A stretch of 64,000 nt of DNA. Source: Grammothele lineata. Lineage: Eukaryota > Basidiomycota > Agaricomycetes > Polyporales > Polyporaceae. A model generated the notes under the pieces. The model was not told where the DNA came from and did no database searches. It worked only from the letters and a program-made list of their open reading frames with translations. Location: positions 744,001 through 808,000 of the forward strand of contig NDFF03000001.1 of NCBI GenBank assembly GCA_002150815.3, read 5' to 3'. The translations under genes were made by a program, and so were the position numbers. Shown here piece by piece: positions 23,921-34,402 of the stretch. Position 1 is the stretch's first letter, and each line of letters begins with the position of its first letter.

Positions 23921-26170
23921 ATGACCGAGAAGGGCGTCGGAAAGCCATGGACATCAGAAGAAGATAAACTACTCATCCAGGCGGTCGCCATCCACGGGGA
24001 GAACGATAACTGGAAGGCCGTTGCGGTCTCCGTGCCAGGAAGGACCAACAAGGCTTGCAGAAAGGTATGTAGTTACTCAAAGGATAACGCTTGGAACTGA
24101 CAGACGGCGCTGTAGCGTTGGCTCCATTCATTATCGCCGAATGTGAAGAAATCCGCATGGACCGCGGAGGAGGATCAACTGCTCCTCTCGCTCTACGCGG
24201 TACACGGCACCAAGTGGTCCGTGATTGCTCGACAAATACCGGGTAGGACAGACGACGCCTGCTCTAAACGGTACAGGGAGGCGTTAGACCCCTCACTTAA
24301 GCGCGACGATTGGACCTCCTCGGAGGACGCTAGGCTTCTTGAAGCGTATTCTAGGTTGGGAGGCAAATGGGGCATTATCGGGCAAGAACTCAACAGGAGT
24401 GGTCTCGGCTGCAGGAACAGGTGAGCATGTCGTGCGTGATTGTCGGCGACGGATTCTGTACTAACAGACGTCTTAGATGGCGAATGCTCGAACGCAGAAA
24501 GGTCCGTACTGAGCCACTGCCCGGGGCGCAGGGGGGCTCGACATCTCATCCCCAAGGAAGCTCTGCTCATGGCCAGGACTCACCATTCTGGGATGGACGA
24601 AGTCCGCAGTACGTTGCGCCCTCGGCACTGTATCAGGGATCCCCGCTTCACCCCCAGGCATCGCACCCAACTGCGTATTCTCCCCAGCAAATCCTATCTG
24701 GCGTCCATCTGAACGGCACACCTCCTAACGCACAGGAAACGCAGTCGTTTCAATTTGTGTCTTCACCCATTCCGCCGCCCTCGGTAGGCACGGAAACTCA
24801 GCAGTACTATTCCGGGTCGTTTTCTCCTGGCCGCATTCAGCCCGGCCTACCCGATGGTCATGATACCGTGCAACATCTAGAAGCTCATGATTACGACCAC
24901 GGATACGACGATTACATGCCCGTTGATAGTCATCACGACGTCAATTCTGCCCATGAGCATGACTCTACTTCTGGTGGTCGTGCGACTGTCAACGTCTCTT
25001 CGACAGACAGATACCCTCCCGCCGTACCTGACGGGCCTGATTTTGCGGTTCCATCGGATTCGCCCGCCTCGCCTTCTCATGCAGGGTCGGAATCCCCGCC
25101 GGGCTCTCCCATTCGGTCTCCAGGGTCCCAGAATTTCTCTCTTCCAGATTTGCCTCTTCCCATGGTGGCCGCTCTGCCACCAAGGTCACATTACCGCACG
25201 GCAGAAGAGAAGGAGCGTGATCGTGCCTCCCAACCTAGAAGAACAGAACTGCGTCCCGCGCGGCTGTCATCCAAGCTGCCGGCTACTGCAGAGTGGGTTG
25301 GCTCTGAAACGTTGTTAATTTACTTACAGCTTAATTCTGGTGTCTGTTATCAATAGCGCAAATATCCTGGCGTATGCATGCGGGCACCGCGATTGTTGGC
25401 CCGCCGGCGCCACTCACAGTACACACGCGTTCATAACGTCGGGAGCGCTCTCTGAACATTGTAGGACAATCCACAAGGGCGAGCTTGGCGGAAGCAAACC
25501 ATTCAGATGCGGATTGGAGGGCTGTGAGAAAAGTTGGAAGGTGCCACCGTTCTGCTTCTGTCGTGTGCACTCGTGGGACCTCACGTCATTTACACCATGC
25601 AGAGCCTCAACGGCCTCCAGTATCACCTACAAATGTACGTGTACTAGCTCGGAGCTGTTTTGCGCCGGCGCACCCCTTCCTTGCGCGCCCATCTGCCTCG
25701 TCGTTCTTTCGGCTCGCTGACGAGTTCGCCGGCCCACAGATCGAAGTATCACTTCCAGCAGGCCCTTGAGACCCAGGCGAACGAGCCGGAACCTGAACCA
25801 GTGCCGATAGGAGACGTCATAATTGACCACCCTCCCGAACCCGAAGCACAGGCACCCCCACGGGAAGAAGCCCCTCAAGTGCCAGACATCTACAAGGTTA
25901 AGCGTAGGACGATCCCGTGCCCTCACCCTGGGTGCAGTAAGCAGTACAAGCAGGTCAGCGGACTACGCTACCACCTCACTCATGTACGTGCTATCTACGA
26001 ACACTCTTCTCATACGAAGCTGATGGCCCACCCTTGATGTATAATTGACGTTGTGCTCGCGTTCTCCTGTGCCACAGGGCCATGCGGACGCGCTACCCAC
26101 GCAACTGGACAACATACCTCCGGCACTTGCACGGATCGTCAAAGAGAAGGGGTCTGCGCCGCGCGGTTAG
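23921..26170 (+). CDS. R1R2R3-type Myb transcription factor with C-terminal C2H2 zinc fingers
   Basis: Predicted nuclear DNA-binding protein. Exon 1 (23921-24064), exon 2 (24116-24420) and exon 3 (from 24477) join in phase and encode three Myb repeats at about residues 9-155: KPWTSEEDKLLIQAV, SAWTAEEDQLLLSLY and DDWTSSEDARLLEAY, each with its W-spaced helix-turn-helix and ending in RW or RY. A long Pro/Ser/His-rich middle follows (HPQASHPTAYSPQQ and others). After an intron near 25.29-25.33 kb come zinc fingers: an irregular CGHRDCW...H...H unit, CGLEGCEKSWKSLNGLQYHL, and CPHPGCSKQYKQVSGLRYHL before THGHAD. The paired late fingers resemble the Sfp1/JAZF1 type. The stop is TAG at 26168-26170. 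The Myb part is certain. That both halves are one transcript rests on phase-consistent introns without an intervening stop or start. The target pathway is unknown. Confidence 0.85.
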
Positions 26171-26728
26171 TTCGGGCGGGTGGCGGGTGGCCGGCTTGAC
26201 GGCGGATTTATTCCTGCTAACTCGCCTTTATCTTCACTTTTGACCGCCGCCGACGCAAACAACGTTCATGGGAAACCCCCTCCCATCTTTCAGTGGGCGT
26301 AGCGCTTCAATGTCATGGAAATCTCGGATTTGCTGATGGACAAACGTATCCCCGCAAGTTTTACAGTGAGTCGTGCTCTTCCGTGACGTTGTGGCGTCGC
26401 CGGACGTCTGTTGGATTATTGCCGTTGTCATCGGCATCTCCGGGCAGAAAATCTGTTATAACACAACATCGAGCGGCCACTAGGGGGCGATACTGTCCGC
26501 TTACTCATGTCTGAATCTATTCTGAAATGTGTTGACATATCGGATCCGAACTCGCCGTGGGGCATTCCCCACACGCACATACCCGTTGCCAGGTACATTG
26601 AGATATGGAATATAGAACTGGGTGTCATTAGCAGGAGATACATTCATGAAAGGCGTCCACACCCAAGCCGGGTGTATTCACAACATATGTATATGAACGC
26701 CGGTGTCCACCCTCCGACAGTCTCTAGC
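26171..26728. other. Intergenic between convergent genes
   Basis: 3' flanks of the Myb/zinc-finger gene and the Ugo1 gene. No further coding signal seen. Confidence 0.6.
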
Positions 26729-28348
26729 CTATAGCTCTGCCCATCCCGCATCCGCATCCTCCGACCCACTCATAAGCGACAACACGAACACGAACACGCC
26801 CGCGCCGACGCGCATGCCCAGTCCGCGGTAGAGCTGCCCGATCCCGCTATGCCTTAACCAGCTCTCGCTCTCAGTTTCCTCCGGCGCAAACTCCTCGTGG
26901 GCGGGCTCCTTGCCCTTATGCGAGCTCCTCCTGCGCCTTCGCCTGCCGTGCGCGGGTGGTTTGAGCGGGAGGTCCGAGCGCTCTTCGGTGAGGATGTGCC
27001 AAAACGCATCGACCATACCGTTGTACGGCGCAGGGCGTAGCTCAACGCACGCCTTGATCGGACGCGCCGTGCCGCGCGTCTGCACTTGCAGTCTACGGCG
27101 GACGGTCTCGAAGGGGAGCATGACGAGCGCGCCAGCGACAGTGCCAAGTAGCTCCGCGACCTGCCACTGGAGAGGTGTCGTCTCGGGTGAGAGGTTGGAG
27201 CCGAGCCCGACGTACGCGGCGACCATGCCAGGGAGTGTGAGCGGGACGAGGGCACGGAGCGTGCAATCAAGGAGAGTGGGCATGAGTAGGTGAGGGTGGA
27301 GGTAAACGCCCCGGAGGCCGCCTTCGTGCTCGAGTATCTGCCGGAAAGCGTCGATGGGTCCAGAGTATGTGCGGTGCCGAGGCACAGAAGATTGCACCAT
27401 GAGGCGGGTGCGCACAAGGTCGATAGGGGAAAGAATGAAGCCGGTGAGGACTTGCGCGGCAACGGGGAGAAGTACGGAGGTGTCTGAGTATGCCGAGACG
27501 GGAGAAAACGGGGAAAAGAGGGGTTGTAGGAGGGAGTAGATGACGGGTTGGAGAGTTTTGGACAGTGCCGCATGTACGGCAGATGTGAGGAGGCCTGTAC
27601 AGCGAATAGATTTGCGTTCGTACACTGCAATTTCAAGGGTGGACACGACGCACCTTTGAATAATGCGAACCATCCTTCTGCCCTAAACCGACCTACGCGT
27701 TTGATCATACCCCACGTCCCATCCACGCTACCTACAGGGATCACATACTCCGGCTGGGTGCCTTCATCTAACAAGGATTGTCGGAGGATGTAACCCGCCT
27801 CGTCGGATGGACGGGGTGGCCGCGGAGGCTTCTCAGCAGTCGGGTCCGCAAAATACGAGTCGTTCTCATTTGACGAGCTATCGCTGAGCTGTATCGGCGC
27901 GTAGACATCAGCAAACGAGTGTGATATTAAACCCTGAGCAAACACGCACCTCTCCCTCGTCCTCTGCTACAACCTCCGCCGTCGGAGCACCGTCCGTGGC
28001 AAAGTCTGCAGGATCTCGTGGAACCCATTGCACTTGGAGGAGTGTTCGACCTACTTCCCAAGGTTGTGCAATAGCAGCCGTCGAATACTGCAATAGAGCT
28101 GCTAGCAGAAGCTCCTTGCCCAATGACGTGATGTCCAGGCCGGAATCATCTGTCGACAACGACGAGGAGAGGTCAAATAGTGGGTTTGGTGCGGTGCGCG
28201 TGGACCATCTATTTGAAGAAGAGGGACCGGATACGGGCGGATGAGAGGTGGTAGAGTTGTCTTGAGAGAGCGATGGTGGCACGAAAGACCAGGCGGTGGA
28301 AGGCGCGGTGTACAATTCGCGGAGCGACGCCGGAGCGGGAACAGCCAT
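26729..28348 (-). CDS. UGO1: Mitochondrial fusion and carrier-like protein Ugo1
   Basis: Outer-membrane member of the mitochondrial carrier family that links the fusion GTPases Fzo1 and Mgm1. Start MAVPAPASLRELYTAPSTAW at 28348. Degenerate carrier signatures occur in order: QPWEVGRTLLQVQ (about residue 110), SPIDLVRTRLMVQS and LPFETVRRRLQVQ. Hydrophobic segments are interspersed (LLPVAAQVLTGFIL, VAELLGTVAGALVML, VGAGVFVFVLSLMS). Exons are split near 27.91-27.95 kb and near 27.60-27.66 kb. The soluble stretch with SDSSSNENDSYFADPTAEK and DEAGYILRQSLLDEGTQPEY is typical of fungal Ugo1 and absent from true metabolite carriers. A basic run (GRRRRRRSSHKGKEPAH) near the C-terminus is unusual. The stop is TAG at 26729. 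Ugo1 is the best match; another carrier-like protein is less likely. Confidence 0.85.
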
Positions 28349-28666
28349 GCTTCTTGTTCACCTAGTCTTGTTGGCCGGGGGCTACGTCGAGCTCAGAGAT
28401 TTGTACAGCGTCGTAACATGCCAGGCGGCAAAGGCAAGCAAGCTCTCCTCTCCGCCGCGCGACGCGGTGGCCCGCCGGCCGGAACGTTGTTTGTGTCTGT
28501 TTGCACTTATACTACGCCTCCGACTCACCGGTGGAGCGGGCAACGTTCCGACCAATGGCGAATCCAGAACAACAGAGAGAAATGCACATTGAAGGACACG
28601 TAAAGTTAAGCGACAAAACATCGAACGGACAGACAGGAGGGAGCCAGAGTCTACTGTCCACGGCTT
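28349..28666. other. Short intergenic spacer
   Basis: 318 bases between the RINT1/Tip20 stop and the Ugo1 start on the same strand. No extra gene seen. Confidence 0.6.
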
Positions 28667-31600
28667 TTACCGGTCGCAATCCTCCCGCCTTCTCAAAATT
28701 CCCTGAACTTCCTCTCGCGGGAACTCAGACAGTCCAACAGAGTCAAGCATGACATTCTCCCACTCCTCATCACTCGCCAGCCCAAACGTGGCATGTACGA
28801 CCTTCGACCACGCCTCGCCCTCGGACGCCAGCAACCTCGCTGCCTGCAAGAACGGTCTCCATGGCGCTTCGACCCGGCTGCGCTCCTCCTTAAGTGCAAC
28901 GCGGCAAGTCTCCACCCACAGTTCTGCTTCCGCGAGTACGGCTTTGCACTCCTGCAGCGTTGCGCGCGTGCGGCCGCGAAAGAGCACCTGCCGCTGGAGG
29001 AGGTGTGATGCCAATCGCGACGTGATACGCCTGTATAGGGACGTGACCGTGGCCCTGGGTAGTGTCGCCCGCAAGAAGGAAAGATGCGAGGAGAGCAGCG
29101 CGAGCGGTCCAAGCAATGTCTGGGCCAACGCGATATCGTCAGGGCTATCGGCGCCTGTGTCGGGAGTTGCTTGCCTGCACAGGTTCAGGAGTCAAAGACT
29201 ATCAGAAGGTAAGGAAAGAGAGGTACGCACGCGGAACCGCCGCTTTGGAGGTGTACCCTGAGCCCGCCTTCGATTTCACCTGAGACGGATGCAACAATCA
29301 TTTCTTCCGCCCGCGCTACGAGGGCTTGGTAATGCCGGACAAGCTCCTCGAAAATGGTTCCCTCTGGCGGGTCGTCTGCATCGCCATTCGGATTTGGTAA
29401 AGAGGCAACGGCCTCGGCCTTCGACCGAAGATTTGCTCGTCTGTTGATCTCTTCCCACAGCTCAAGGAAAAACTATAAACAGCAACATCAGTACACCTGA
29501 AAAGCAATCCGCACAACCCAAATACCCACCAAGTCTTCTCCCCACGTCTCCATAGCTCCAGCGAGATATTTCGCACTAACGAGCGCCTTGCACAGCCGTT
29601 GCACGCCCTCGACGCCGGCAGTCAACTTCCGTCCGTCCCCTCTGCCGTCGCCAGCGCCCAAAGCCCCCGGAACTGCTCGCATCAAGGTAGAGGACAATGT
29701 CTCAAACGCGTCCAGTGAGGACGATATCCGTCCATGGTATTGTTCCAGCAAGGGGAGCTGGACAACAATCAGGAAACGGGTGCGATGAGAGTACTCTGGC
29801 AGGGGAGAATAGCGGTCTAGGGGAGAAATTGAGGAGGCATGATATACCAAAAGACGTGTGTGTACGCACCGGTGACCTGCTCGACTAACGCCTTGACACG
29901 TCGTGCAGAGTTGGTGGGACGGAGTTCGTGATCCGCGGTGCGAGAGGAGCCTTCTTCCTCTCCATTGTCATCCGCAATGAGCCATGTATCTGATGCACTA
30001 ATAATGTCGAAGTACTGGTCCATTGCGACTGTTTGCACGCGTGTAAGAGCAAACCGTGGCATGGAAATCGAATAGGGCGACACTCACATTTCCGTTCACC
30101 CTCTACCCAAGCTTCTAACCATTCTCTCTCGCCCAGAATGATTTCGCTGATACCTTCCCAGGTGTTGTCGCCAGTTTTTCCATCAGCGGGGATGGCTACT
30201 GCTGTTCCAGGGAGATCAAACCCTTCATCTCGCAGCGCAGTATCGAACGCTAACGCTTGATAGATGGTATGCGCTAGGATGGACGGGTGGGCGAGTAGCG
30301 TTGGGATTGTACGACGGATCTTGCGCTCAAGCATAGGAAGGAGCAGGCGGGTGAACTCGCGCTGCCAGAATAAGTTTAGCAGCTATACAGCGAGACTCTT
30401 CCTAGACGCACCCATGCGTTAATGCTCCGATACTCTGAGGTCGAAAGAAGGCTTTGAATGATAGACTCCATAAACGGCCTATGGTCGTGCGACTCATTGA
30501 CGACATGCGTGAAGTACCACTCTGGCTACAGGATCTATGAGTACGACTGGAGATCATAGAAGCACGCCGGCTTGCCTTATCCAAACGGTTGGTCTGTCTT
30601 GCACCTTCGAAGTGGAACTTGAAACGGAGAGCAATCGCCTGAACAAGAGATTGCAAGGGATATAAGCCCTCTCTCTTATGTTTCTCAGGATCTCGGATCT
30701 TCTTGCCCATACTCTGCAACTTCAGCATGTTATAGAAGGCCGTCTCAAATGCCTTCCTCTCGTCAGGAGAAGCCGCGCTGTAGTCCACCTTCATCGGCCA
30801 TTTGAGTTTCTCAGCTGCTTCGAGCAGTGTTCTGCCAGCAATCGTGAGGCTCGAAGGGATGACAGGACTCCGACGAAACACTCACGATGACAGTACGCCC
30901 TTGATGTCTCTCCACGTTTGCTACACCACATTGTCGAGGAAAGCGAGGATATGAAGGTCCGGCTGACTTGATACGCTTTCCACCTTCCCACACGCTGCCT
31001 CGACAGAGGCCACGAAGTCTTGCAGCTTCTCGTACTCGGACAGCGTCAGCGTGCTGGACTTGCGCACCTGTTCAACTGCAGCCTCGCTATTCCGACCATC
31101 GGCAAATGAGCCTCCCGCTACATAAGCTCTAGATATATAGCAACAACACGCACCCTAGGCGTAGCGCACGCTCGATGACCTGTACGTATCCCTTCACGCT
31201 CTCCAGCTCCTTCAAGCTTCGGTGTAGCGCCTCTAAATCCTCCAAAAGCGTCGGTCTCTCGTCTGGACCGGACATAGACGAGACGAGCTCGTCGGAGAGG
31301 TATGCAAGTTCGTCGGCGAGCGAATGCCGAAGAAGCGCGAGCTCTTGGGCTGTATGCAGTTGTGCAGAAGCCTGCTCACGCGTCTGCGCTATTACATCGT
31401 TAACGGACGCCTGGGAGTGCGCGAGCTGAGCTGCGGCGGCGCAATGGTGAGGTGTGTTCTAGGAAGAGGAGGAATACGTGGGGAGGACGCACCTTAGCGT
31501 CGAGGTCCTCGAGTCTCTGTCGGGACTGCTCTACGAGCTCGTCCAAGTCGGGACCATGCTCAAGATCTTCGAGAGACTTGTAGGTATTGTTGAGATATGC

Positions 31601-31669
31601 AAGAGTGCGCGCGTCTGATTCTTGTGCGTTTGGGGGCTGCAGTAAGGTGCGTATCTCAGAAGACGACAT
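28667..31669 (-). CDS. RINT1/Tip20-family vesicle tethering protein (Dsl1/NRZ complex)
   Basis: Subunit of the ER-resident tethering complex (Dsl1 in yeast, NRZ in animals) that captures Golgi-derived COPI vesicles. Start MSSSEIRTLLQPPNAQESDA at 31669. The N-terminal third is coiled coil (SLEDLEHGPDLDELVEQSRQ, LEDLEALHRSLKELESVKGY). The RINT1/TIP1 domain follows with LKWPMKVDYSAASPDERKAF, LKLQSMGKKIRD, YPLQSLVQAIALRFKFHFEG, PEWYFTHVVNE, ERKIRRTIPTLLAHPSILAH and MDQYFDIISASDTWL. The C-terminus (LAQTLLGPLALLSSHLSFLR to REEVQGILRRREDCDR) carries the usual helical bundle. Around eight introns split the gene, several near 29.2, 29.5, 29.9, 30.1, 30.4 and 31.1 kb. The family is clear. The exact splice near 29.2 kb is uncertain because the frame there is not cleanly open. 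Confidence 0.88.
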
Positions 31670-31869
31670 GATTGAAGGATATACACCGTCTTCGTGAGAA
31701 CAGGGAGAGTCGACACGACGGTCAATCGGAAGTGAGTGCGGGGAAGCGATGACGATGACGCGTGGCGGCTCGCGAGGCTGAGACGCCTGCGCGCTCTGCA
31801 CGTTGCCTTCGCCCATAACATGCGTCCGCATCGTTCGTTGTCTATTATTCAATCTCCTATGCACATGCT

Positions 31870-33048
31870 TTACATCTTCCCCTCTGCTCTCTGCCTCTCG
31901 ACCCACTCAACGACCTCTTGCCAGCCCTTGACGCGCGTGAGCGGCGCCCCCGGCGGGACCTCCCTGTCCGCGCTCTCCTCCTTCCAAAACTCGCGCCCGC
32001 CCTCGCGCGCGAGCTTCTCCTCGAAACTCGTTTCCTTCTTGATGTCTGTGTAGCGGCCGACACGCGAGTTCCATTGGTAGTGGCCGAAGAGGAGCACGGG
32101 CACGGGCGGTTCCGCGGTCACGCACTTGAGCGCGTTCTCGATGGAGTCGTCGATCATGAGTTTCGCGCCGAGCCGTCTGCAGACCTGCGAGATGGTATGC
32201 AAGTGAGTCAATGGGTGCATACATTCGAATTGATTCAGGGGCGAGAGCGCGGGAAGAAGAGCTGAGGTGGTGCCATGGCTGGAGGACGGTAGGAAAGAGA
32301 ACAACACAAAACTCGGTACGTACATCCGCCTTCGACAACTTCGTCACCAGCTCCTTCTCGTCTGCGAGCGTCTCCTGCGACTGCCCCGTGCAGATCATCG
32401 TGTCGAACAGCCCGGGCAGGTGCTTTTCCAACCACGCGAGGCTGCGCTCGAGCTCGCGCGGCTGCCGCGCGGTGACGAGCACGAGCCGGTATCCCAGGTT
32501 CGCGAGCGCGGTCAGGCCTTCGTTCGCGCCCGGGACCGCCGGCGCGCGGTCAAGGTAATCCGTCTTCCAGAACTCTTCGACCTTGCGCACGGTCTCGTCA
32601 GGGTTACCCCAGTATGGGTTCTGTGGGTGGCCAGGTTAGAGGACCCGCGCGGGGGCGAAAGAAGCCGTGCAGTGACGCTACCATCCAATAGTAGTAGTCT
32701 GGTGATGCGCGCGCGGTGGTCTCAGAGGAGTATTCAGCGATGTAGTCGAAAAACGCTTACAGTAGAAGTCATCCAGCGTCATCTTGGTTCCATAGGCATC
32801 GTTGTGCCCTTGCATGAAGCCCGAGTAAGACCCATCCTGTCGCCGACGGATAGAGTTCACTCACATTGAGCAACCGCATCGTTGGTCTCGCATAGGACAT
32901 CATCCAAGTCCACTGCAATGACCGGCCTACCGTCGGCTTGAAACTCGTGGAGAACGGTACCCGGGCGCGCGGCAGTTCTGGGCGTCGCCTGTCCCGAGGC
33001 GGTCAAGTGCAGCCTCGGGTCGTCCGGTCGGCCTGAGATCGCAGCCAT
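31870..33048 (-). CDS. HAD-superfamily hydrolase, 5'-nucleotidase (NT5C)-like
   Basis: Soluble phosphohydrolase of the haloacid dehalogenase fold. Start MAAISGRPDDPRLHL at 33048. HAD motif I is IAVDLDDVLCETN, with the Asp nucleophile and the Asp two residues later. A substrate-cap segment follows (HNDAYGTKMTLDDF, then WMNPYWGNPDETVRKVEEF). Motif II is LVLVTARQP, with the Thr; motif IV is GAKLMIDDSIENA, with the acidic pair. The C-terminus holds a conserved-looking tail (PVLLFGHYQWNSRVGRY) ending in GWQEVVEWVERQRAEGKM. Introns lie near 32.86, 32.74, 32.63 and 32.19-32.32 kb. The spacing fits PF06941-type 5'(3')-nucleotidases. The substrate is unknown; other small phosphate esters are possible. 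No signal peptide or membrane segment is seen. Confidence 0.85.
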
Positions 33049-33537
33049 GGCTCTCTATGTTCGTCTTTGTCTTTGCGCGAGTAGGATGATTATGATCGAT
33101 GGGGCGCGATGAACAGAGCAGGCGGTGCAGCGAGTTTACAGGCAATCCGAGTCAGAGTGCGCCGAAAAGAAAGTCTGCTTCGGCAACGCGAGCACGTGCG
33201 TCGCGTTTCATGTCGTCATTGACGCGTCGCGACGCGTCTAACTCAGGTCTAACCCTCGCACGAAGACGCGCTTCTAAGTTCGAACAGCCGGCGTTGTCAG
33301 GTATACGACAAGAGAAATATGTGCATATGAAGATGGTCTTCGAAGATGGTACGTGACATCATAAGCAAGCCGTGAAGTAGACAATGACGCTTCAGACTCA
33401 AACTAAGTACGGAACGGCCGGTATAACTGAGCGGTTTCCCACAGTGGATTAGTGTACTTTGTATGGCATCCAGGGCGACAGAACTCACTCTTCTCCGATC
33501 CAAGACAAAAGCGTTCTCGATGCGAGCGGAGCAGGCC
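33049..33537. other. Intergenic, no gene seen
   Basis: 490 bases holding the HAD gene promoter and the carbonic anhydrase 3' flank. Confidence 0.6.
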
Positions 33538-34402
33538 TCAAACAACCTGTCTTATCTGCACGCCATCGTCAGCACCATCCGTTCGTCATGAGCTTGCAAT
33601 GCGCATGCGCATTGCGTACGGCCGCGATCGCTATCGCGCCGCCACATTGCGCGATGCTCGGCACCACCGCCACAAACAAGAAAAGCCCAACTCACCTTGC
33701 CCGTCTCCACCTCGTACACCCACCCCGTGACCTTCGTCTCAGGCAGGACGAGCGGGTTCGTCTTCAGGAACTCCACGTCCGCCCTGACGCTCTCCTCGAG
33801 CCCGCTGAACTCGAGGAAGTCGATGTCGTCGACGGCGCTGAGCGCGGGGTTGGACGGGTCGTCCGCCTTGACGCGCGCGCGGAGGCCCGCGGTGTCGAAT
33901 GTGAGCATCCCGCAGCCGGTGTGGTGGAAGACGGCGATCTCGCGCGTGCCGAGGAGCCGTTGTGAGATCACGATCGAGCGCAGGGCTTCCTTGCTGTGTG
34001 TGGGGTCAAGGCAAGAGGGTAGGCAAGCCAGCTCAGGGTCAGCGCGCCGATATGTGGGAGGAAAGTAGTGAGAGGCTGCTCACGCGACACCGCCTGCGTT
34101 GCGCACGATGTGGGCCTCGCCCTCCTGGATGCCCAGCTCCGCGTACACACTACAGGAGAAATTCAGCGCGCGCGCGAGTGAAGACAAAGTCTAGGCGGCC
34201 TCACTTGATGCGCGCGTCCATACAAGTGACTATTTCCGCGGAGGGGGAAGTGAGTCTCCTGTGAGACAATGAAAGAAGCCACCGAAGGCCGGGACGTACC
34301 GATGAGGAGCTTCTTCGCGGGCGGGAGCGGGAGCTCTCCCTTGTCCCCGAAGGTGGCGACATACGCCTCGTTGGCCTTCGTGAAGTCCTTGTACGCGGAC
34401 AT
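33538..34402 (-). CDS. Beta-class carbonic anhydrase
   Basis: Zinc enzyme that interconverts CO2 and bicarbonate, feeding carboxylases and CO2 sensing. Start MSAYKDFTKANEAYVATF at 34402. A 25-nt microexon encodes VTCMDARI, carrying the Zn-ligand Cys and the Asp-Arg dyad. The next exons give VYAELGIQEGEAHIVRNAGG and KEALRSIVISQRLLGTREIA, then VFHHTGCGML with the His and Cys ligands. The body ends GWVYEVETGK, joined by a final intron to IRQVV and a stop at 33538. If that last splice is missed, the frame runs into an unrelated tail. The size (about 170-180 residues) fits short fungal beta-CAs of the Cys-(Asp-Arg)-His-Cys type. No targeting peptide is obvious, so it is probably cytosolic. A TATATA element lies at about 34559-34565. 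Confidence 0.93.
33596..33615. repeat. Perfect 20-bp palindrome in the last carbonic anhydrase intron
   Basis: GCAATGCGCATGCGCATTGC is its own reverse complement. It lies wholly in the intron between the VETGK exon and the last five-codon exon. Confidence 0.85.
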
